Assembly: GCA_028280945.1 (NCBI GenBank)
Contig: JANQKV010000014.1
Location: forward strand, 62,001 to 126,000
Direction: 5' to 3'
DNA length: 64,000 nucleotides
DNA from: Opitutaceae bacterium
GTDB taxonomy: Bacteria; Verrucomicrobiota; Verrucomicrobiia; Opitutales; Opitutaceae
Notes under the pieces: generated by a model
The model's database searches: none
What the model was told of the DNA's origin: nothing
What the model saw: only the letters and a program-made list of their open reading frames with translations
Program-made: the position numbers and the translations under genes
Shown here: one piece after another, positions 27,509 to 44,752 of the stretch
Position numbering within the stretch: the first letter of the stretch is position 1
Layout: the number at the start of each line of letters is the position of its first letter

Positions 27509-27892
27509 TTAGGCTTCGGTCTCGGCCGGAGCCTCCTTCGCCGAGGCTTCGGCGGCCACGGCGGCTGGCTCTTCGGCGGGAGCAGCTTCCTTGTCAGCGG
27601 CAGCGGCGCGGGCGGCGGCGACTTCGACGTCGGCCGAGAGCGTCACGATGCGCACCACGCGAAAGCGCTTCAGGCGGCTGAGAGGACGGGTTTCCATGAT
27701 CTCGACCTTGTCACCAATATGGGTCTCGTTTTTCTCGTCGTGCGCGTGCACAACGGACTTACGATTGATGACCTTCTTGTAGCGTGGGTGCGGGATCTTG
27801 TAAGGGATGGTGACCTTGATCGATTTGTCGCCGGAACGGCTGGTGACGACACCGATGAGGGTCTGGCGGGCGTTGCGAGTCGTGGTAGACAT
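27509..27892 (-). CDS. rpsQ: 30S ribosomal protein uS17 with Ala/Glu-rich C-terminal tail
   Basis: The OB-fold core is residues 1-90, with [40 protein letters not shown] and [21 protein letters not shown], all diagnostic for uS17. A tail of about 37 residues, rich in Ala, Glu and Lys, follows and raises the length to 127 from about 85. The composition matches the tails of bL17 and uS11 in this window. The gene lies 17 bp after rpmC. Confidence 0.97.
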   Translation of the reverse strand: MSTTTRNARQTLIGVVTSRSGDKSIKVTIPYKIPHPRYKKVINRKSVVHAHDEKNETHIGDKVEIMETRPLSRLKRFRVVRIVTLSADVEVAAARAAAADKEAAPAEEPAAVAAEASAKEAPAETEA

Positions 27893-27909
27893 GTCGGGAT
27901 GGGTTCGCC

Positions 27910-28107
27910 TCAGGCGGCGACGGTTTGCTTCTCTTTGAGGATGGTCTCCATGCGCGCGATGTCCTTGCGGAGGGAACGCAGCTCATGCGGACGTTCGACT
28001 TGGCCGGTGTGCTTGCGCATGCGCAGCTGCACGAGGGCGTCGCGGGTTTCGCGGAGACGGGTCTCGATCTCGGCGGGAGAAAGTTCGCGGATATCCTTGG
28101 GTTTCAT
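27910..28107 (-). CDS. rpmC: 50S ribosomal protein uL29
   Basis: 65 residues. [59 protein letters not shown] is a two-helix hairpin of the uL29 type with the LRxxIARxxT motif. It contacts the tunnel exit beside uL23 and helps bind SRP and trigger factor. Spacing is 20 bp after rplP. Confidence 0.97.
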   Translation of the reverse strand: MKPKDIRELSPAEIETRLRETRDALVQLRMRKHTGQVERPHELRSLRKDIARMETILKEKQTVAA

Positions 28108-28127
28108 GACGGGACGGATCGAGCGGG

Positions 28128-28547
28128 TTAGACGGTGTTGTCGCGGACGACGAAGCGGCAGTGGAACGGCAGCTTGGCATCAGCGAGGCGGCAGGCCTCC
28201 TTGGCGACGGATTGCGGGACGCCGGCGATCTCGAAGAGCATGGTGCCGGGCTTGATGACGGCTTCGTAGTGATCAACGGAGCCTTTGCCGGAGCCCATGC
28301 GGACCTCGGCGGGTTTCTTGGTGATGGGCTTGTGCGGGAAGACGCGGATCCAGATCTTCCCCTTACGCTTCATGTGGCGGTTGATCGCAACACGGGCGGC
28401 TTCGATCTGGCGGCCGGTCATGCCACCACGGGTAAGGGATTGCAGGCCGAATTCGCCGAACGCGATGGTGTTGCCACCCTTGGCGTTGCCGGCGCGGGAG
28501 CCCTTCATGACCTTGCGGTATTTGGTGCGATTGGGAGCGAGTGCCAT
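28128..28547 (-). CDS. rplP: 50S ribosomal protein uL16
   Basis: 139 residues. It has the [31 protein letters not shown]-terminus, the [70 protein letters not shown] core, all typical, and sits near the A-site tRNA. It is 37 bp after rpsC. Confidence 0.98.
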   Translation of the reverse strand: MALAPNRTKYRKVMKGSRAGNAKGGNTIAFGEFGLQSLTRGGMTGRQIEAARVAINRHMKRKGKIWIRVFPHKPITKKPAEVRMGSGKGSVDHYEAVIKPGTMLFEIAGVPQSVAKEACRLADAKLPFHCRFVVRDNTV

Positions 28548-28584
28548 TGCTAGTTACTCCTGATGGGTTGAGGGTGCGGTCGGT

Positions 28585-29226
28585 TCAGGCGGGTTGGTTG
28601 CTGTCGGCCTCGGGCTTGCAGATCCAGCACTTGACGCCGATCTTCCCGTAGACGGTGTTCGCCTCGGCGAATCCGTAGTCGATGTTTTCACGCAGGGTAT
28701 GCAGCGGCACCCGGCCCTTGCGCTGCCATTCGCGGCGGGCGATGTCGGCGCCACCGAGACGACCGGAGCACTGGATGCGGATACCCTCCGCGCCCAGGGC
28801 CATGGCGATCTCCACGGTGCGCTTCATGGCGCGGCGGAACGCAATCCGGCGCTCCAGCTGCAGGGCGACGTTTTCGGCCACGAGCTGCGCCTCGATCTCG
28901 GGCTTCTTGACCTCCTGGATGTCGAGCAGGATCTCCTTCCCGGTAAGCTTGGAGAGGTCGTCCTTGATCTTCTCGATCTCCTGGCCTTTGCGGCCGATCA
29001 CGATGCCCGGCCGGGCGGTGTAGATCTTGACGCGCACGCGGTTGGAAGCGCGTTCGATGAAGATGCGCGGCACGGAAGCCTGCTTGAGCTTCTCCATGAG
29101 CTTTTCACGGATCAGCTGGTCCTCACGCAGCAGCGTGGGAAAGTCTTTCTTGGTCGCATACCAGCGGGACTGCCAGTTGCGGCGAACGGCGAGGCGGAAG
29201 CCGACGGGATTGGTTTTTTGGCCCAT
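28585..29226 (-). CDS. rpsC: 30S ribosomal protein uS3
   Basis: 213 residues, somewhat shorter than E. coli S3. It shows [26 protein letters not shown], the KH domain with [35 protein letters not shown] and the second half [51 protein letters not shown]. It lines the mRNA entry tunnel and has helicase function with uS4 and uS5. It follows rplV by 7 bp. Confidence 0.98.
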   Translation of the reverse strand: MGQKTNPVGFRLAVRRNWQSRWYATKKDFPTLLREDQLIREKLMEKLKQASVPRIFIERASNRVRVKIYTARPGIVIGRKGQEIEKIKDDLSKLTGKEILLDIQEVKKPEIEAQLVAENVALQLERRIAFRRAMKRTVEIAMALGAEGIRIQCSGRLGGADIARREWQRKGRVPLHTLRENIDYGFAEANTVYGKIGVKCWICKPEADSNQPA

Positions 29227-29233
29227 GGAAGAA

Positions 29234-29575
29234 TCAGTTGTTGGCCTCGTCGCTCAGGACGATGCGGATATGGGAGAGAGGCTTGCGGCGCGGCTTGGCG
29301 GTGCCGCGGGCGCCGGCTTTGAAGCGTTTGAGGACCGGACCCTGTTCGATGAGCGCGCGGTGCACGACGAGATCGTCGGCCGAGACGTTGTTGTTGTTCT
29401 CGGCATTGGCGATGGCGCTCTTGAGGGTCTTGGCAATGAGACGCGCGGACTTGCGCGGAATGACCGAGAGGAGGCCGACCGCTTCCGGGGCCTTGCGGCC
29501 TTGGATGGTGCGGGCCACCTCGCGCATCTTCTGCGGCGACATGCGCGCGTAGCGGGTGAGAGCTTGAACTTCCAT
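29234..29575 (-). CDS. rplV: 50S ribosomal protein uL22
   Basis: 113 residues with [19 protein letters not shown], [26 protein letters not shown] and a C-terminal [20 protein letters not shown], the loop that lines the exit tunnel and macrolide site. The ATG at 29573-29575 gives the family length. It is 97 bp after rpsS, longer than most gaps here; no gene or clear hairpin is visible in that gap. Confidence 0.98.
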   Translation of the reverse strand: MEVQALTRYARMSPQKMREVARTIQGRKAPEAVGLLSVIPRKSARLIAKTLKSAIANAENNNNVSADDLVVHRALIEQGPVLKRFKAGARGTAKPRRKPLSHIRIVLSDEANN

Positions 29576-29672
29576 GGTTTTAGTGAGGATTCCCCGGGAG
29601 GGGCGACAGCAGGATCGCGAGGATCACCCTGCCCTTTTGTTGGTTGATGAAATCAGTTGAGCAGTGGCGGGA

Positions 29673-29948
29673 TCACTCCTTGCGGGTCATGCCGCCGTGA
29701 GTGCGGAAGGCACGGGTCGGCGCGAACTCACCGAGTTTGTGACCAACCATATTTTCGGTCACATAGACGGCGGTGAATTGCTTGCCGTTGTGCACGTTGA
29801 AGGTGAAACCGACGAACTCCGGAGTGATGGTGGAGCGACGCGACCAGGTTTGGATCGGCTTCTTGGAGCCGCCGTTCGCGTTGGCCTTCTCGATTTTCTC
29901 GATCAGGTGGTAGTCGACGAAGAAGCCTTTTTTGATGGAACGAGCCAT
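29673..29948 (-). CDS. rpsS: 30S ribosomal protein uS19
   Basis: 91 residues: [76 protein letters not shown], the RSTI..EFVG...VHNGK signature. It binds the head of the small subunit next to uS13. It is 18 bp after rplB. Confidence 0.98.
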   Translation of the reverse strand: MARSIKKGFFVDYHLIEKIEKANANGGSKKPIQTWSRRSTITPEFVGFTFNVHNGKQFTAVYVTENMVGHKLGEFAPTRAFRTHGGMTRKE

Positions 29949-29966
29949 GAGTAGAGCAGCAGTTGA

Positions 29967-30842
29967 TTATTTCTTCTTGCCGCGCGGCTTTTCGCCATTC
30001 TTGCGGACGAGGATGAGGCGGTTGGAGGCCTTGGAGCGGCTGCGGGTCGGGAAACCCTTGGCGAGCTGACCCCAAGGGGAAACGAGGTGCTGGCCACCGC
30101 CGCCGCCCTTGGACTTGCCGTTGCCACCACCATTGGGGTGATCGACCGGGTTCATCACCATGCCGCGAACGCGGGGACGACGACCAAGCCAGCGACTGCG
30201 ACCGGCCTTGCCGAGGGAAATACGGTTGTGATCGTCGTTGCCGACCTCACCGATGGTCGCGCGGCAATTGCCGTGCACGAGGCGGATCTCGCCGGAGGGC
30301 ATCTTGATCTGAGCGTATCCATCGTCGTTCATCGCCACGAGCTCGGCGGCGGTGCCGGCTCCACGGGCGATCTTGGCGCCCTTGCCCGGCAACATCTCGA
30401 CGCAGTGCAGCTTGGTGGACGGGGGGATGAGGGACAGCGGGTAGTTGTTGCCGACGTTGAAGTCGTTGATCGTGGCGGTGGTGCCGGCGACGATCTTGCC
30501 GCCCACATCGAGGCCGTTCGGCGCGATGATGTAGCGCTTCTCGCCATCCTCGTATTGCACCAGGGCGATGTGCGCGGAACGGTTCGGATCGTATTCGATC
30601 GCGGTGACGGTTGCCACCTGGTCGAGCCGGTCGAGGCGCTTGAAGTCGATGCGGCGGTAGAGCTGCTTGTGCCCTCCCCCGCGGCGGCGGGAGGTGATGC
30701 GGCCATAGACGTTGCGGCCGCCAGTCTTGGGCTTGGGCTCGGTCAGGCTCTTTTCCGGACGCTTCTTGGTCAGGCCCTTGGAGGAAGGAATTTCCGTGAA
30801 GCGCTGGGAAGGCGTGGTCGGGCGGGTGGATTTGATAGCCAT
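29967..30842 (-). CDS. rplB: 50S ribosomal protein uL2
   Basis: 291 residues, about 15-20 more than usual because of a longer N-terminal part (MAIKSTRPTTPSQRFTEI). The conserved stretches are GRNVYGRITSRRRGGGHKQLYRRIDF, NRSAHIALVQYEDGEKRYIIAP, and the peptidyl-transferase-proximal GRRPRVRGMVMNPVDHPNGGGNGKSKGGGG. It is essential for subunit joining. The ATG at 30840-30842 was chosen over the upstream frame because MAIKS is the family start. It lies 31 bp after rplW. Confidence 0.98.
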   Translation of the reverse strand: MAIKSTRPTTPSQRFTEIPSSKGLTKKRPEKSLTEPKPKTGGRNVYGRITSRRRGGGHKQLYRRIDFKRLDRLDQVATVTAIEYDPNRSAHIALVQYEDGEKRYIIAPNGLDVGGKIVAGTTATINDFNVGNNYPLSLIPPSTKLHCVEMLPGKGAKIARGAGTAAELVAMNDDGYAQIKMPSGEIRLVHGNCRATIGEVGNDDHNRISLGKAGRSRWLGRRPRVRGMVMNPVDHPNGGGNGKSKGGGGGQHLVSPWGQLAKGFPTRSRSKASNRLILVRKNGEKPRGKKK

Positions 30843-30873
30843 GGGATGGATCTCCGTTTCTGGGCGAGCTGGG

Positions 30874-31155
30874 TCAGACGAGCTCAATCTTGTCGCCGGC
30901 CTTGAGCGTAACGATGGCCTTCTTGAAATCGGCTTTCTTGCCCGGACGACCGGTGCGGCCGCGGGTGGTCTTGCCGAGGTAATTTTGCACGTTCACGCGC
31001 TTCACCGAGACTTTGAAGGTGGTTTCAACCGCCTGGGCGATGGCGGCTTTGCCGGCGTTGGCGTAGACCTCAAACGTGTATTGTCCCAGCTCGGCGGACT
31101 GCTCGCTGGACTTTTCGGTGAGGCGCATGGTTTTGAGAACTTTGTCAGCTTGCAT
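30874..31155 (-). CDS. rplW: 50S ribosomal protein uL23
   Basis: 93 residues. MRLTEKSSEQSAELGQYTFEVYANAGKAAIAQAVETTFKVSVKRVNVQNYLGKTTRGRTGRPGKKADFKKAIVTLKAGDKIELV shows the KxxIAQAVExxFxVxVxxVN pattern of uL23. It is the exit-site docking protein for trigger factor and SRP. The start overlaps the rplD stop by one base (TGATG). Confidence 0.97.
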   Translation of the reverse strand: MQADKVLKTMRLTEKSSEQSAELGQYTFEVYANAGKAAIAQAVETTFKVSVKRVNVQNYLGKTTRGRTGRPGKKADFKKAIVTLKAGDKIELV

Positions 31156-31787
31156 CAGTTGTTTCCTCCGTTGGCCCGGGCGAGGATCGCGGCGAGGGCT
31201 TTGGCGCTGACCACGATCTTGGCGTATTGCGCGAGATCGTGGGCGTTGAGTTTGGCGGCTTCCTGGAAGGAAACGCGGGCAATGTTGCGGGCGGCCAGAA
31301 CGGTGGTCTCGGCGAACGGTGCATCCACCAGCAGCACGCGGCCTTCCGGAGCGATGCGACCAATGATCTCGCTGGCGACCTTGGTCTTGGCCGGGGTGGT
31401 CACGAATTCCTCGATGACGGCGATCTCGCCGGCGGCGGCCCGATCGAAAAGCGCACGGGAGAACGCGAGGGCCTTGACCTTGGAATTGACCTTTTTCGAG
31501 AAGTCCTGCGGGCGCGGGCCGTGGGCGACCCCACCGCCCACCCAGATCGGGGAGCGGGTGGAACCGTGACGGGCGCGACCGGTGCCCTTCTGGCGCCAGG
31601 GCTTCTTGCCACCGCCGGAGACTTCGCCCCGGGTCTTGGTCGAACGGGTGCCTTGGCGGTTGTTGGCGTTGACGGCGACGATGACTTCCTTGAGCGCCTG
31701 CAGGCCCTTGGTGCCCTCGAACTCGGGCACATCAAAGTCCTTTTCGCTGCTCTGGGTGGCGTCGGGAGTAAATACGGTGAGCTTCAT
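31155..31787 (-). CDS. rplD: 50S ribosomal protein uL4
   Basis: 210 residues. Conserved features are KTRGEVSGGGKKPWRQKGTGRARHGSTRSPIWVGGGVAHGPRPQDFSKKVNSKVKALAFSRALFDR, the extended loop of uL4 that reaches the exit tunnel, and the final helix block. In E. coli uL4 also represses the S10 operon. The ATG at 31785-31787 is preceded by AGGAGACG, a good ribosome binding site. It lies 17 bp after rplC and overlaps rplW by one base. Confidence 0.98.
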   Translation of the reverse strand: MKLTVFTPDATQSSEKDFDVPEFEGTKGLQALKEVIVAVNANNRQGTRSTKTRGEVSGGGKKPWRQKGTGRARHGSTRSPIWVGGGVAHGPRPQDFSKKVNSKVKALAFSRALFDRAAAGEIAVIEEFVTTPAKTKVASEIIGRIAPEGRVLLVDAPFAETTVLAARNIARVSFQEAAKLNAHDLAQYAKIVVSAKALAAILARANGGNN

Positions 31788-31804
31788 GGTAGCGTCTCCT
31801 GAAA

Positions 31805-32455
31805 TCAGGCTGCGGCCTTCTTCTGGCCCTTGATGGCGGAACGCACGACGACGGTGTCGCCGTTGGCGCCGGGGATGGCGCCGCGCACGAGGATGAGATT
31901 CTTTTCGGCGTCGACGCGGACCACACGAAGGTTCTGCACGGTGCGACGCTTGGCGCCCATGTGGCCGGGCATTTTCCGGTTCTTGAACACGCGGCCCGGG
32001 GTCTGGCACATGCCAATGGAACCGATGCGGCGATGGAACATGGAACCATGTGAAGCGGGGCCACCGCCAACGCGGTAGCGCTTCATGACACCGGCAAAGC
32101 CTTTGCCCTTGGTAACGCCGATGACGTCGATGAGCTGACCGGCCTTGAAGTCTTCGACTGTAACCGTGTCGCCGGGCTTGGTATCCGGGGTGTCGGCCAG
32201 GCGGACCTCGTCGAGAGTGCGTGGGGCGAGCTCGAGACCAGCCTTGGCGGCATGGTTGAGTTCGGCCTTGGACGTATTCTTCGCCTTTTTGGCGGAATAA
32301 CCGAGTTGGACGGCATTGTAGCCGTCAGTTTCGACAGTCTTGACCTGAACGACAGGGCAAGGACCAGCTTCGACAACCGTAACGGCCATAAGGACGTTTT
32401 GGTCATCGTAGACCTGGGTCATGCCGACTTTTTTACCGATAATGGTGTTGATCAT
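31805..32455 (-). CDS. rplC: 50S ribosomal protein uL3
   Basis: 216 residues, with MINTIIGKKVGMTQVYDD at the start and the family signature FAGVMKRYRVGGGPASHGSMFHRRIGSIG near 120-150, which inserts next to the peptidyl transferase centre. The Gln methylated by PrmB in proteobacteria is not obvious. It lies 129 bp after rpsJ, a longer gap than others in the operon, where I see no other gene. Confidence 0.98.
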   Translation of the reverse strand: MINTIIGKKVGMTQVYDDQNVLMAVTVVEAGPCPVVQVKTVETDGYNAVQLGYSAKKAKNTSKAELNHAAKAGLELAPRTLDEVRLADTPDTKPGDTVTVEDFKAGQLIDVIGVTKGKGFAGVMKRYRVGGGPASHGSMFHRRIGSIGMCQTPGRVFKNRKMPGHMGAKRRTVQNLRVVRVDAEKNLILVRGAIPGANGDTVVVRSAIKGQKKAAA

Positions 32456-32584
32456 GGGCTAAGCGGTAGGTGGAGGGTTTCCGTTTGGTGGGACCTACAT
32501 TAGCGATTCCGGCGGAGGGTGGCCCGTCGGAGGTGCCGCTAAAAGTTGTGGTTTAAATATTACTGGGCGATTAAGCCGGGAAAA

Positions 32585-32893
32585 TTAGACGTTGATGGAG
32601 ATGTCCACGCCGGACGGGAGGTTGAGCTTCTTGAGCTCGTCGACCGTCTGGGCGGTAGGTTCGATGATGTCGATGAGGCGCTTGTGGGTGCGGGTCTCAA
32701 ACTGCTCCATGGACTTCTTGTCCACGTGCGGGGAGCGGTTGACGGAGAGCTTCTCGATACGGGTGGGCAGCGGAATCGGTCCAGAGACACGGGCGCCGGA
32801 GCGCTTGGCGGTTTCGACGATTTCCAGGGCGGATTGGTCAATGACGCGGTAGTCGAAACCTTGGAGTTTGATGCGGATGCGTTGGCCTTGCAT
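32585..32893 (-). CDS. rpsJ: 30S ribosomal protein uS10
   Basis: 102 residues. [102 protein letters not shown] is a full uS10, including the SPHVDK motif. It is also NusE, a partner in antitermination. It follows fusA by only 24 bp, so the str and S10 operons are joined and there is no tuf gene between them. Confidence 0.99.
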   Translation of the reverse strand: MQGQRIRIKLQGFDYRVIDQSALEIVETAKRSGARVSGPIPLPTRIEKLSVNRSPHVDKKSMEQFETRTHKRLIDIIEPTAQTVDELKKLNLPSGVDISINV

Positions 32894-32917
32894 GGCGGAA
32901 TAAAGAACGAAGTTGGA

Positions 32918-35107
32918 TTAAGTGCGGGCGGGAGCCTGCGTGGAGGCCTCGACAATCTTGGAGAGCACCTGGGCGGGAACCTGCTCGAAGTGCGACGGAG
33001 TGATGGCGGCGCTAGCGCGCCCCTTGGAGAGGGAGCGAATGTCGGTGACGTAGCCGAAGAGCATCTCGAGCGGCACCTCGCAGTCGACGATGGCGGCACC
33101 GGCCTTGCTCTGCATGCCGTTGACGCGACCGCGGCGGCGATTGATGTCGCCAATGAGATCGCCCTGGAACTCTTCCGGAGTGGTGATTTCCACGCCCATG
33201 ATCGGCTCAAGCAGAATCGGCGTGGCGGCCTTCATGGCCTCCTTGAAGGCGAAAATGCCGGCCATCTTAAACGCGATTTCCGAAGAGTCGACCGGGTGGA
33301 AGGAACCGTCGATGATCGTCATCTTGACGTCGACCACCGGATAGCCGGCGACCACACCGTTGTTGCAGCCCTCCATGAGGCCGTCAGTGGTGGGCTTGAT
33401 AAACTCCTTGGGAATGACACCGCCGACGATCTTGTTGATGACCTCGATGCCTTTGCCCTTCTCGTTGGGCTCCATCGTGATGACAACGTGGCCATATTGG
33501 CCCTTGCCGCCGGACTGACGGACAAATTTGCCCTCGCCCTGGGAAGTGCCGGTGATGGTTTCGCGGTAGGCGATCTGCGGCTTGCCGGTGGCGGCTTCGA
33601 CTTTGAACTCCCGCTTCATCCGGTCGATGATGATGTCGAGGTGAAGCTCACCCATGCCGGCAAGAATGGTCTGACCGGTCTCTTCGTCGGTCTTGACCGA
33701 AAGGGTCGGATCCTCGGCGACAAGACGCTGAAGCGCGGTGCTCATCTTTTCCTGGTCGGCCTTGGAGTTCGGCTCGATCGACATCGCAATAACCGGTTCC
33801 GGGAAGGAGGGCGGCTCGAGGCGAATGTCGAAGTCCTTGTCGCACAGGGTGTCGCCGGTGATGATGTCCTTGACGCCCACCACTGCGCAGATGTCGCCGG
33901 AGTAGGCGATGTCAATTTCGTCGCGGTCCATGGCGCGCATGAGCACGAGTCGTGAAACCCGCTCGGACTTGCGGTTGCGCGGGTTGTAAACCGGGGCCCC
34001 CTTGTGCATCTGTCCGGTGTAAACCCGGTAGAAGACCAGCTTTCCGACAAACGGGTCGGTCCAGAGCTTAAAGACGAGCCCGGCCAGTTTTCCGGCATCG
34101 TCGACTTCGGCGACGACCTTTTCGCCATCCGCGTTTTCGCCGGTGATGGCGGGAAGATCGATCGGGCTGGGCAGGTAGTTGACCACGGCGTCGAGCAAGC
34201 GCTGCACCCCCTTGTTCTTGAAGGCGGAGCCGGGCATCACGCCGGTGAATTCGAGGGAAATGGTGGCCTTGCGAACAGCGAACATCAGCTCTTCGACGCC
34301 GATTTCCTCCCCGCCGAGATACTTCTCGGCAATGTTGTCGTCGAAGTCCGAGAGCGCCTCGATGAGTTTCTCACGATACTCCGCGGCCTGCTCCTTGTAT
34401 TCCTCAGGAATTTCAGAGGTGACGGGTTCGAGGCCAAGCTTGTCCTTTTCGGTGCCGAAGATGTAGGCCACGTTCTGGACGAGATCGATCACGCCGGAAA
34501 ACTGATCCTCGGCACCGATCGGAATGCAGAGCGGGTGGGCGTTGGCGCCGAGTTTTTCACGCATTTCGTCCACCGCACTGAAGTAGTTGGCCCCAACCCG
34601 GTCCATCTTGTTGATGAACGCGAGGCGGGGAACGCCATACTTGTTGGCCTGACGCCACACGGTCTCGGACTGGGGTTGCACGCCGGCGACCGCACAGAAC
34701 ACGGCCACCGCACCATCGAGCACGCGCATGGAGCGTTCTACCTCGGCCGTGAAGTCCACGTGGCCGGGGGTGTCGATGATGTTGATGCGCTGCTTGATGC
34801 CGTGCCAGGGACCGCAGGAAGCATCCCAGGCACAGGAAATGGCAGCGGCGGTGATGGTGATCCCGCGCTCTTTTTCCTGAGCCATCCAGTCGGTTACCGT
34901 GTCACCTTCGTGAACTTCACCAATTTTGTGCACGGCTCCGGAGTAAAACAGAATGCGCTCGGTCGTGGTGGTCTTGCCCGCGTCGATATGAGCGGCAATA
35001 CCGATGTTACGGGTCCATTCCAGCGGGAACGGACGCTCCTTCGCGTTGACCGGCGAGCAGTCGGAGCGCTTGGTAACGACTTTAACTTCGGGAAGTTCGG
35101 ATGACAT
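32918..35107 (-). CDS. fusA: Elongation factor G
   Basis: A 729-residue translational GTPase driving translocation and, with RRF, ribosome recycling. The P-loop AHIDAGKTTTT lies at 39-49, IDTPGHVDF and FINKMDRVGAN follow in the G domain, then RGITITAAAISC with switch II context. The G-domain has a short extra segment (CAWDASCGPWHGIKQR) that resembles insertions in some EF-G proteins of Planctomycetes-Verrucomicrobia. Domains II-V follow with FVRQSGGKGQYGHV, which marks the mobile domain IV. The ATG is at 35105-35107. It lies 12 bp after rpsG. Confidence 0.98.
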   Translation of the reverse strand: MSSELPEVKVVTKRSDCSPVNAKERPFPLEWTRNIGIAAHIDAGKTTTTERILFYSGAVHKIGEVHEGDTVTDWMAQEKERGITITAAAISCAWDASCGPWHGIKQRINIIDTPGHVDFTAEVERSMRVLDGAVAVFCAVAGVQPQSETVWRQANKYGVPRLAFINKMDRVGANYFSAVDEMREKLGANAHPLCIPIGAEDQFSGVIDLVQNVAYIFGTEKDKLGLEPVTSEIPEEYKEQAAEYREKLIEALSDFDDNIAEKYLGGEEIGVEELMFAVRKATISLEFTGVMPGSAFKNKGVQRLLDAVVNYLPSPIDLPAITGENADGEKVVAEVDDAGKLAGLVFKLWTDPFVGKLVFYRVYTGQMHKGAPVYNPRNRKSERVSRLVLMRAMDRDEIDIAYSGDICAVVGVKDIITGDTLCDKDFDIRLEPPSFPEPVIAMSIEPNSKADQEKMSTALQRLVAEDPTLSVKTDEETGQTILAGMGELHLDIIIDRMKREFKVEAATGKPQIAYRETITGTSQGEGKFVRQSGGKGQYGHVVITMEPNEKGKGIEVINKIVGGVIPKEFIKPTTDGLMEGCNNGVVAGYPVVDVKMTIIDGSFHPVDSSEIAFKMAGIFAFKEAMKAATPILLEPIMGVEITTPEEFQGDLIGDINRRRGRVNGMQSKAGAAIVDCEVPLEMLFGYVTDIRSLSKGRASAAITPSHFEQVPAQVLSKIVEASTQAPART

Positions 35108-35119
35108 GATGCAGAGTCC

Positions 35120-35593
35120 TTACCAACGAAGGTGAGCAAACGCGCGGTTGGCCTGAGCCATCTTGTGCGTGTCTTCCTTCTTCTTCACCACGCCTCCGGT
35201 GTTGTTATAGGCGTCGATGATTTCATTGGCGAGAGCGTCGCGCATGGTGATGCCCTTGCGGGAGCCGGCGGCGTTGACGATCCAACGCAGAGCGAGGCTC
35301 TCCTGACGCTCGTAGGAAATTTCAACCGGAACCTGGTAGGTCGCTCCACCCACCCGACGGCTCTTTACCTCGAGGCGCGGACGGGCGTTTTCGAGGGCAC
35401 CGATAAGCAGGTCGACGGGATCGCCCTTCTCGAGCTTCTCGGAAACCTTCTCGAAAGCACCGTAGACGATGCGCTCCGCGAGACTCTTCTTGCCGTCGAG
35501 CATCACCACGTTGACGAGGTGGGCGACGAGGGGGCTTTTGTAGCGGGGATCGGGTGTGATCTTGCGCTTGGTGGCTCTGTGGCGACGTGACAT
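35120..35593 (-). CDS. rpsG: 30S ribosomal protein uS7
   Basis: 157 residues. [92 protein letters not shown] is the family pattern. It binds the 3' major domain of 16S rRNA and sits at the E site. Its length is normal. It follows rpsL by 19 bp and precedes fusA by 12 bp. Confidence 0.98.
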   Translation of the reverse strand: MSRRHRATKRKITPDPRYKSPLVAHLVNVVMLDGKKSLAERIVYGAFEKVSEKLEKGDPVDLLIGALENARPRLEVKSRRVGGATYQVPVEISYERQESLALRWIVNAAGSRKGITMRDALANEIIDAYNNTGGVVKKKEDTHKMAQANRAFAHLRW

Positions 35594-35612
35594 GGTCGGT
35601 ATTCCTTAAAAA

Positions 35613-35993
35613 TTACTTCTTATCCTTGGGCCGCTTGACTCCGTATTTGGAACGGCTGCGACGGCGTTTCTCGACTCCCGTGGCATCGAGGGCCCCACGA
35701 ACGATGTGGTAACGCACACCCGGGAGGTCCTTTACGCGTCCGCCGCGCACGAGGACAATGCTGTGCTCCTGCAGGTTGTGCCCCTCATCGGGGATGTAGG
35801 AAATCACCTCGTTGCCATTGGTCAGGCGCACCTTGGCGACCTTGCGGATGGCCGAATTCGGCTTCTTCGGCGTGCGGGTCATCACCTGCACGCACACACC
35901 CCGGCGGAACGGGTTGGCGTCGAGGGCCGGCGACTTGGACTTCGCCACTATCTGGCGACGGCCTTTGCGCACGAGTTGGTTAATGGTCGGCAT
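35613..35993 (-). CDS. rpsL: 30S ribosomal protein uS12
   Basis: 126 residues. [24 protein letters not shown] is followed by [70 protein letters not shown], with the decoding-loop TPKKPNSA and the PDEGH motif. The residue corresponding to E. coli Lys42 is Lys in TPKKPNS. It is the first gene of the joined str-S10-spc-alpha run. No promoter was assigned in the 319 bp upstream to the hairpin at 36322. Confidence 0.99.
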   Translation of the reverse strand: MPTINQLVRKGRRQIVAKSKSPALDANPFRRGVCVQVMTRTPKKPNSAIRKVAKVRLTNGNEVISYIPDEGHNLQEHSIVLVRGGRVKDLPGVRYHIVRGALDATGVEKRRRSRSKYGVKRPKDKK

Positions 35994-36321
35994 GGTTGAA
36001 TCGAGGGAGTTGAGTTGAGAAAAGAGGCGAAACGTGAAGAGCGCCGAAAATGCGATCAAGCAATTTTTGGCGAAAAAGAGACTGTCACGAAAGGGCACCG
36101 ATTTCGGTTCCGTTTTCGTGAGGGAAAAAACACCACTCCACAGAGGTGGGAGCGGCGTTGTCAGAGAGAAAAGGAGGGAGAGCGCATAGAACTCTTTTCC
36201 CTATGACAAGTCCCGAAATTAATTCTGGTCAGAAACTTTCTTCAGCTCTGCTGATAGAAATATGGGATGATCCCCTGTCCCCGTTTCGGCATGCAACTCC
36301 CTGGAGCTCCCACAAAAAAAT
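35994..36321 (-). other. Gap upstream of rpsL with no gene
   Basis: 328 bp lie between the rpsL start and the hairpin at 36322. No convincing open frame, tRNA or further hairpin was seen. The str-operon promoter should be here, but none of the TTGNCA-like hexamers (for example TTGTCA read on the minus strand near 36205) has a good -10 at the usual distance, so I do not place one. Confidence 0.5.
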
Positions 36322-36344
36322 CGCCCGGCCGCGAAGGCCGGGCG
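36314..36344 (-). terminator. Second hairpin terminator downstream of rpoC
   Basis: CGCCCGGCC (36322-36330) and GGCCGGGCG (36336-36344) form a 9-bp GC stem with a 5-base loop. Read on the minus strand it is followed by ATTTTTTTG, so it terminates minus-strand transcripts. It lies about 120 bp beyond the first rpoC terminator, so it either backs it up or ends a short separate transcript made between them. Confidence 0.75.
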
Positions 36345-36462
36345 AATAAACTACACGGAGCTAGGCTCGACACGTAGTTTTGTTGGCGGGAGGGACGGCA
36401 AACATCCGCCAGTGTATCCACTTTGACAAGACTTAATTTCCTTCAATTTGTCACATTTCCAC
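36345..36462 (-). other. Segment between two terminators: possible short RNA
   Basis: 118 bp on the minus strand between the rpoC terminator and a second strong terminator. It has no open frame of meaningful length. A TTGTCA hexamer occurs near its 5' end (read minus) but without a clear -10. It could encode a small RNA, or the second hairpin may just be a failsafe. Confidence 0.25.
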
Positions 36463-36492
36463 AAAAAAGCCGCTCGTCGTAACGAGCGGCTT
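36463..36492 (-). terminator. Rho-independent terminator of rpoC
   Basis: AAGCCGCTCGT (36467-36477) and ACGAGCGGCTT (36482-36492) form an 11-bp stem with a 4-base loop. On the minus strand it is followed by a run of T. It lies about 20 bp beyond the rpoC stop codon and ends the rif operon. Confidence 0.9.
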
Positions 36493-36512
36493 GAGAATGG
36501 GTTACAGGACTT

Positions 36513-40661
<4,149 letters not shown>

Positions 40662-40684
40662 GTTCGAAATTTCCCGAGGTTGAA

Positions 40685-44530
<3,846 letters not shown>

Positions 44531-44661
44531 GGAGTTTCCCGGTTGGTTGGATGGTCTGGTGGACGGCGGTGTTTGACTTCAAACGAACCGCGTCAGCGCC
44601 CCACTTCCCCACCCCGGCGGTGGCGAAACGAGGCCATTTCTGGCGAAAATAGAACGGATTG

Positions 44662-44704
44662 AAAAAAGGCAAAGGACAGGCCGCGTGCAAACACGGCCTG
44701 TCCT
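44662..44704 (-). terminator. Attenuator-like hairpin in the rplL-rpoB gap
   Basis: On the minus strand AGGACAGGCCG pairs with CGGCCTGTCCT (11 bp, 44673-44683 with 44694-44704) and is followed by TTTGCCTTTTTTC. It lies about 50 bp after the rplL stop and 130 bp before rpoB. In E. coli a partial terminator at this position lowers rpoBC expression relative to the stalk proteins; the same role is inferred here. Confidence 0.8.
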
Positions 44705-44752
44705 GAAGAAAACGGACGATATACGTCGGATGAATCCAAGTCGGCGATGCGC

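Noticed and set aside
35994..36321. Promoter for the str operon
   Set aside because: TTGTCA- and CTGACA-like hexamers are visible, but none has a convincing -10 at 16-18 bp, so no promoter is claimed.
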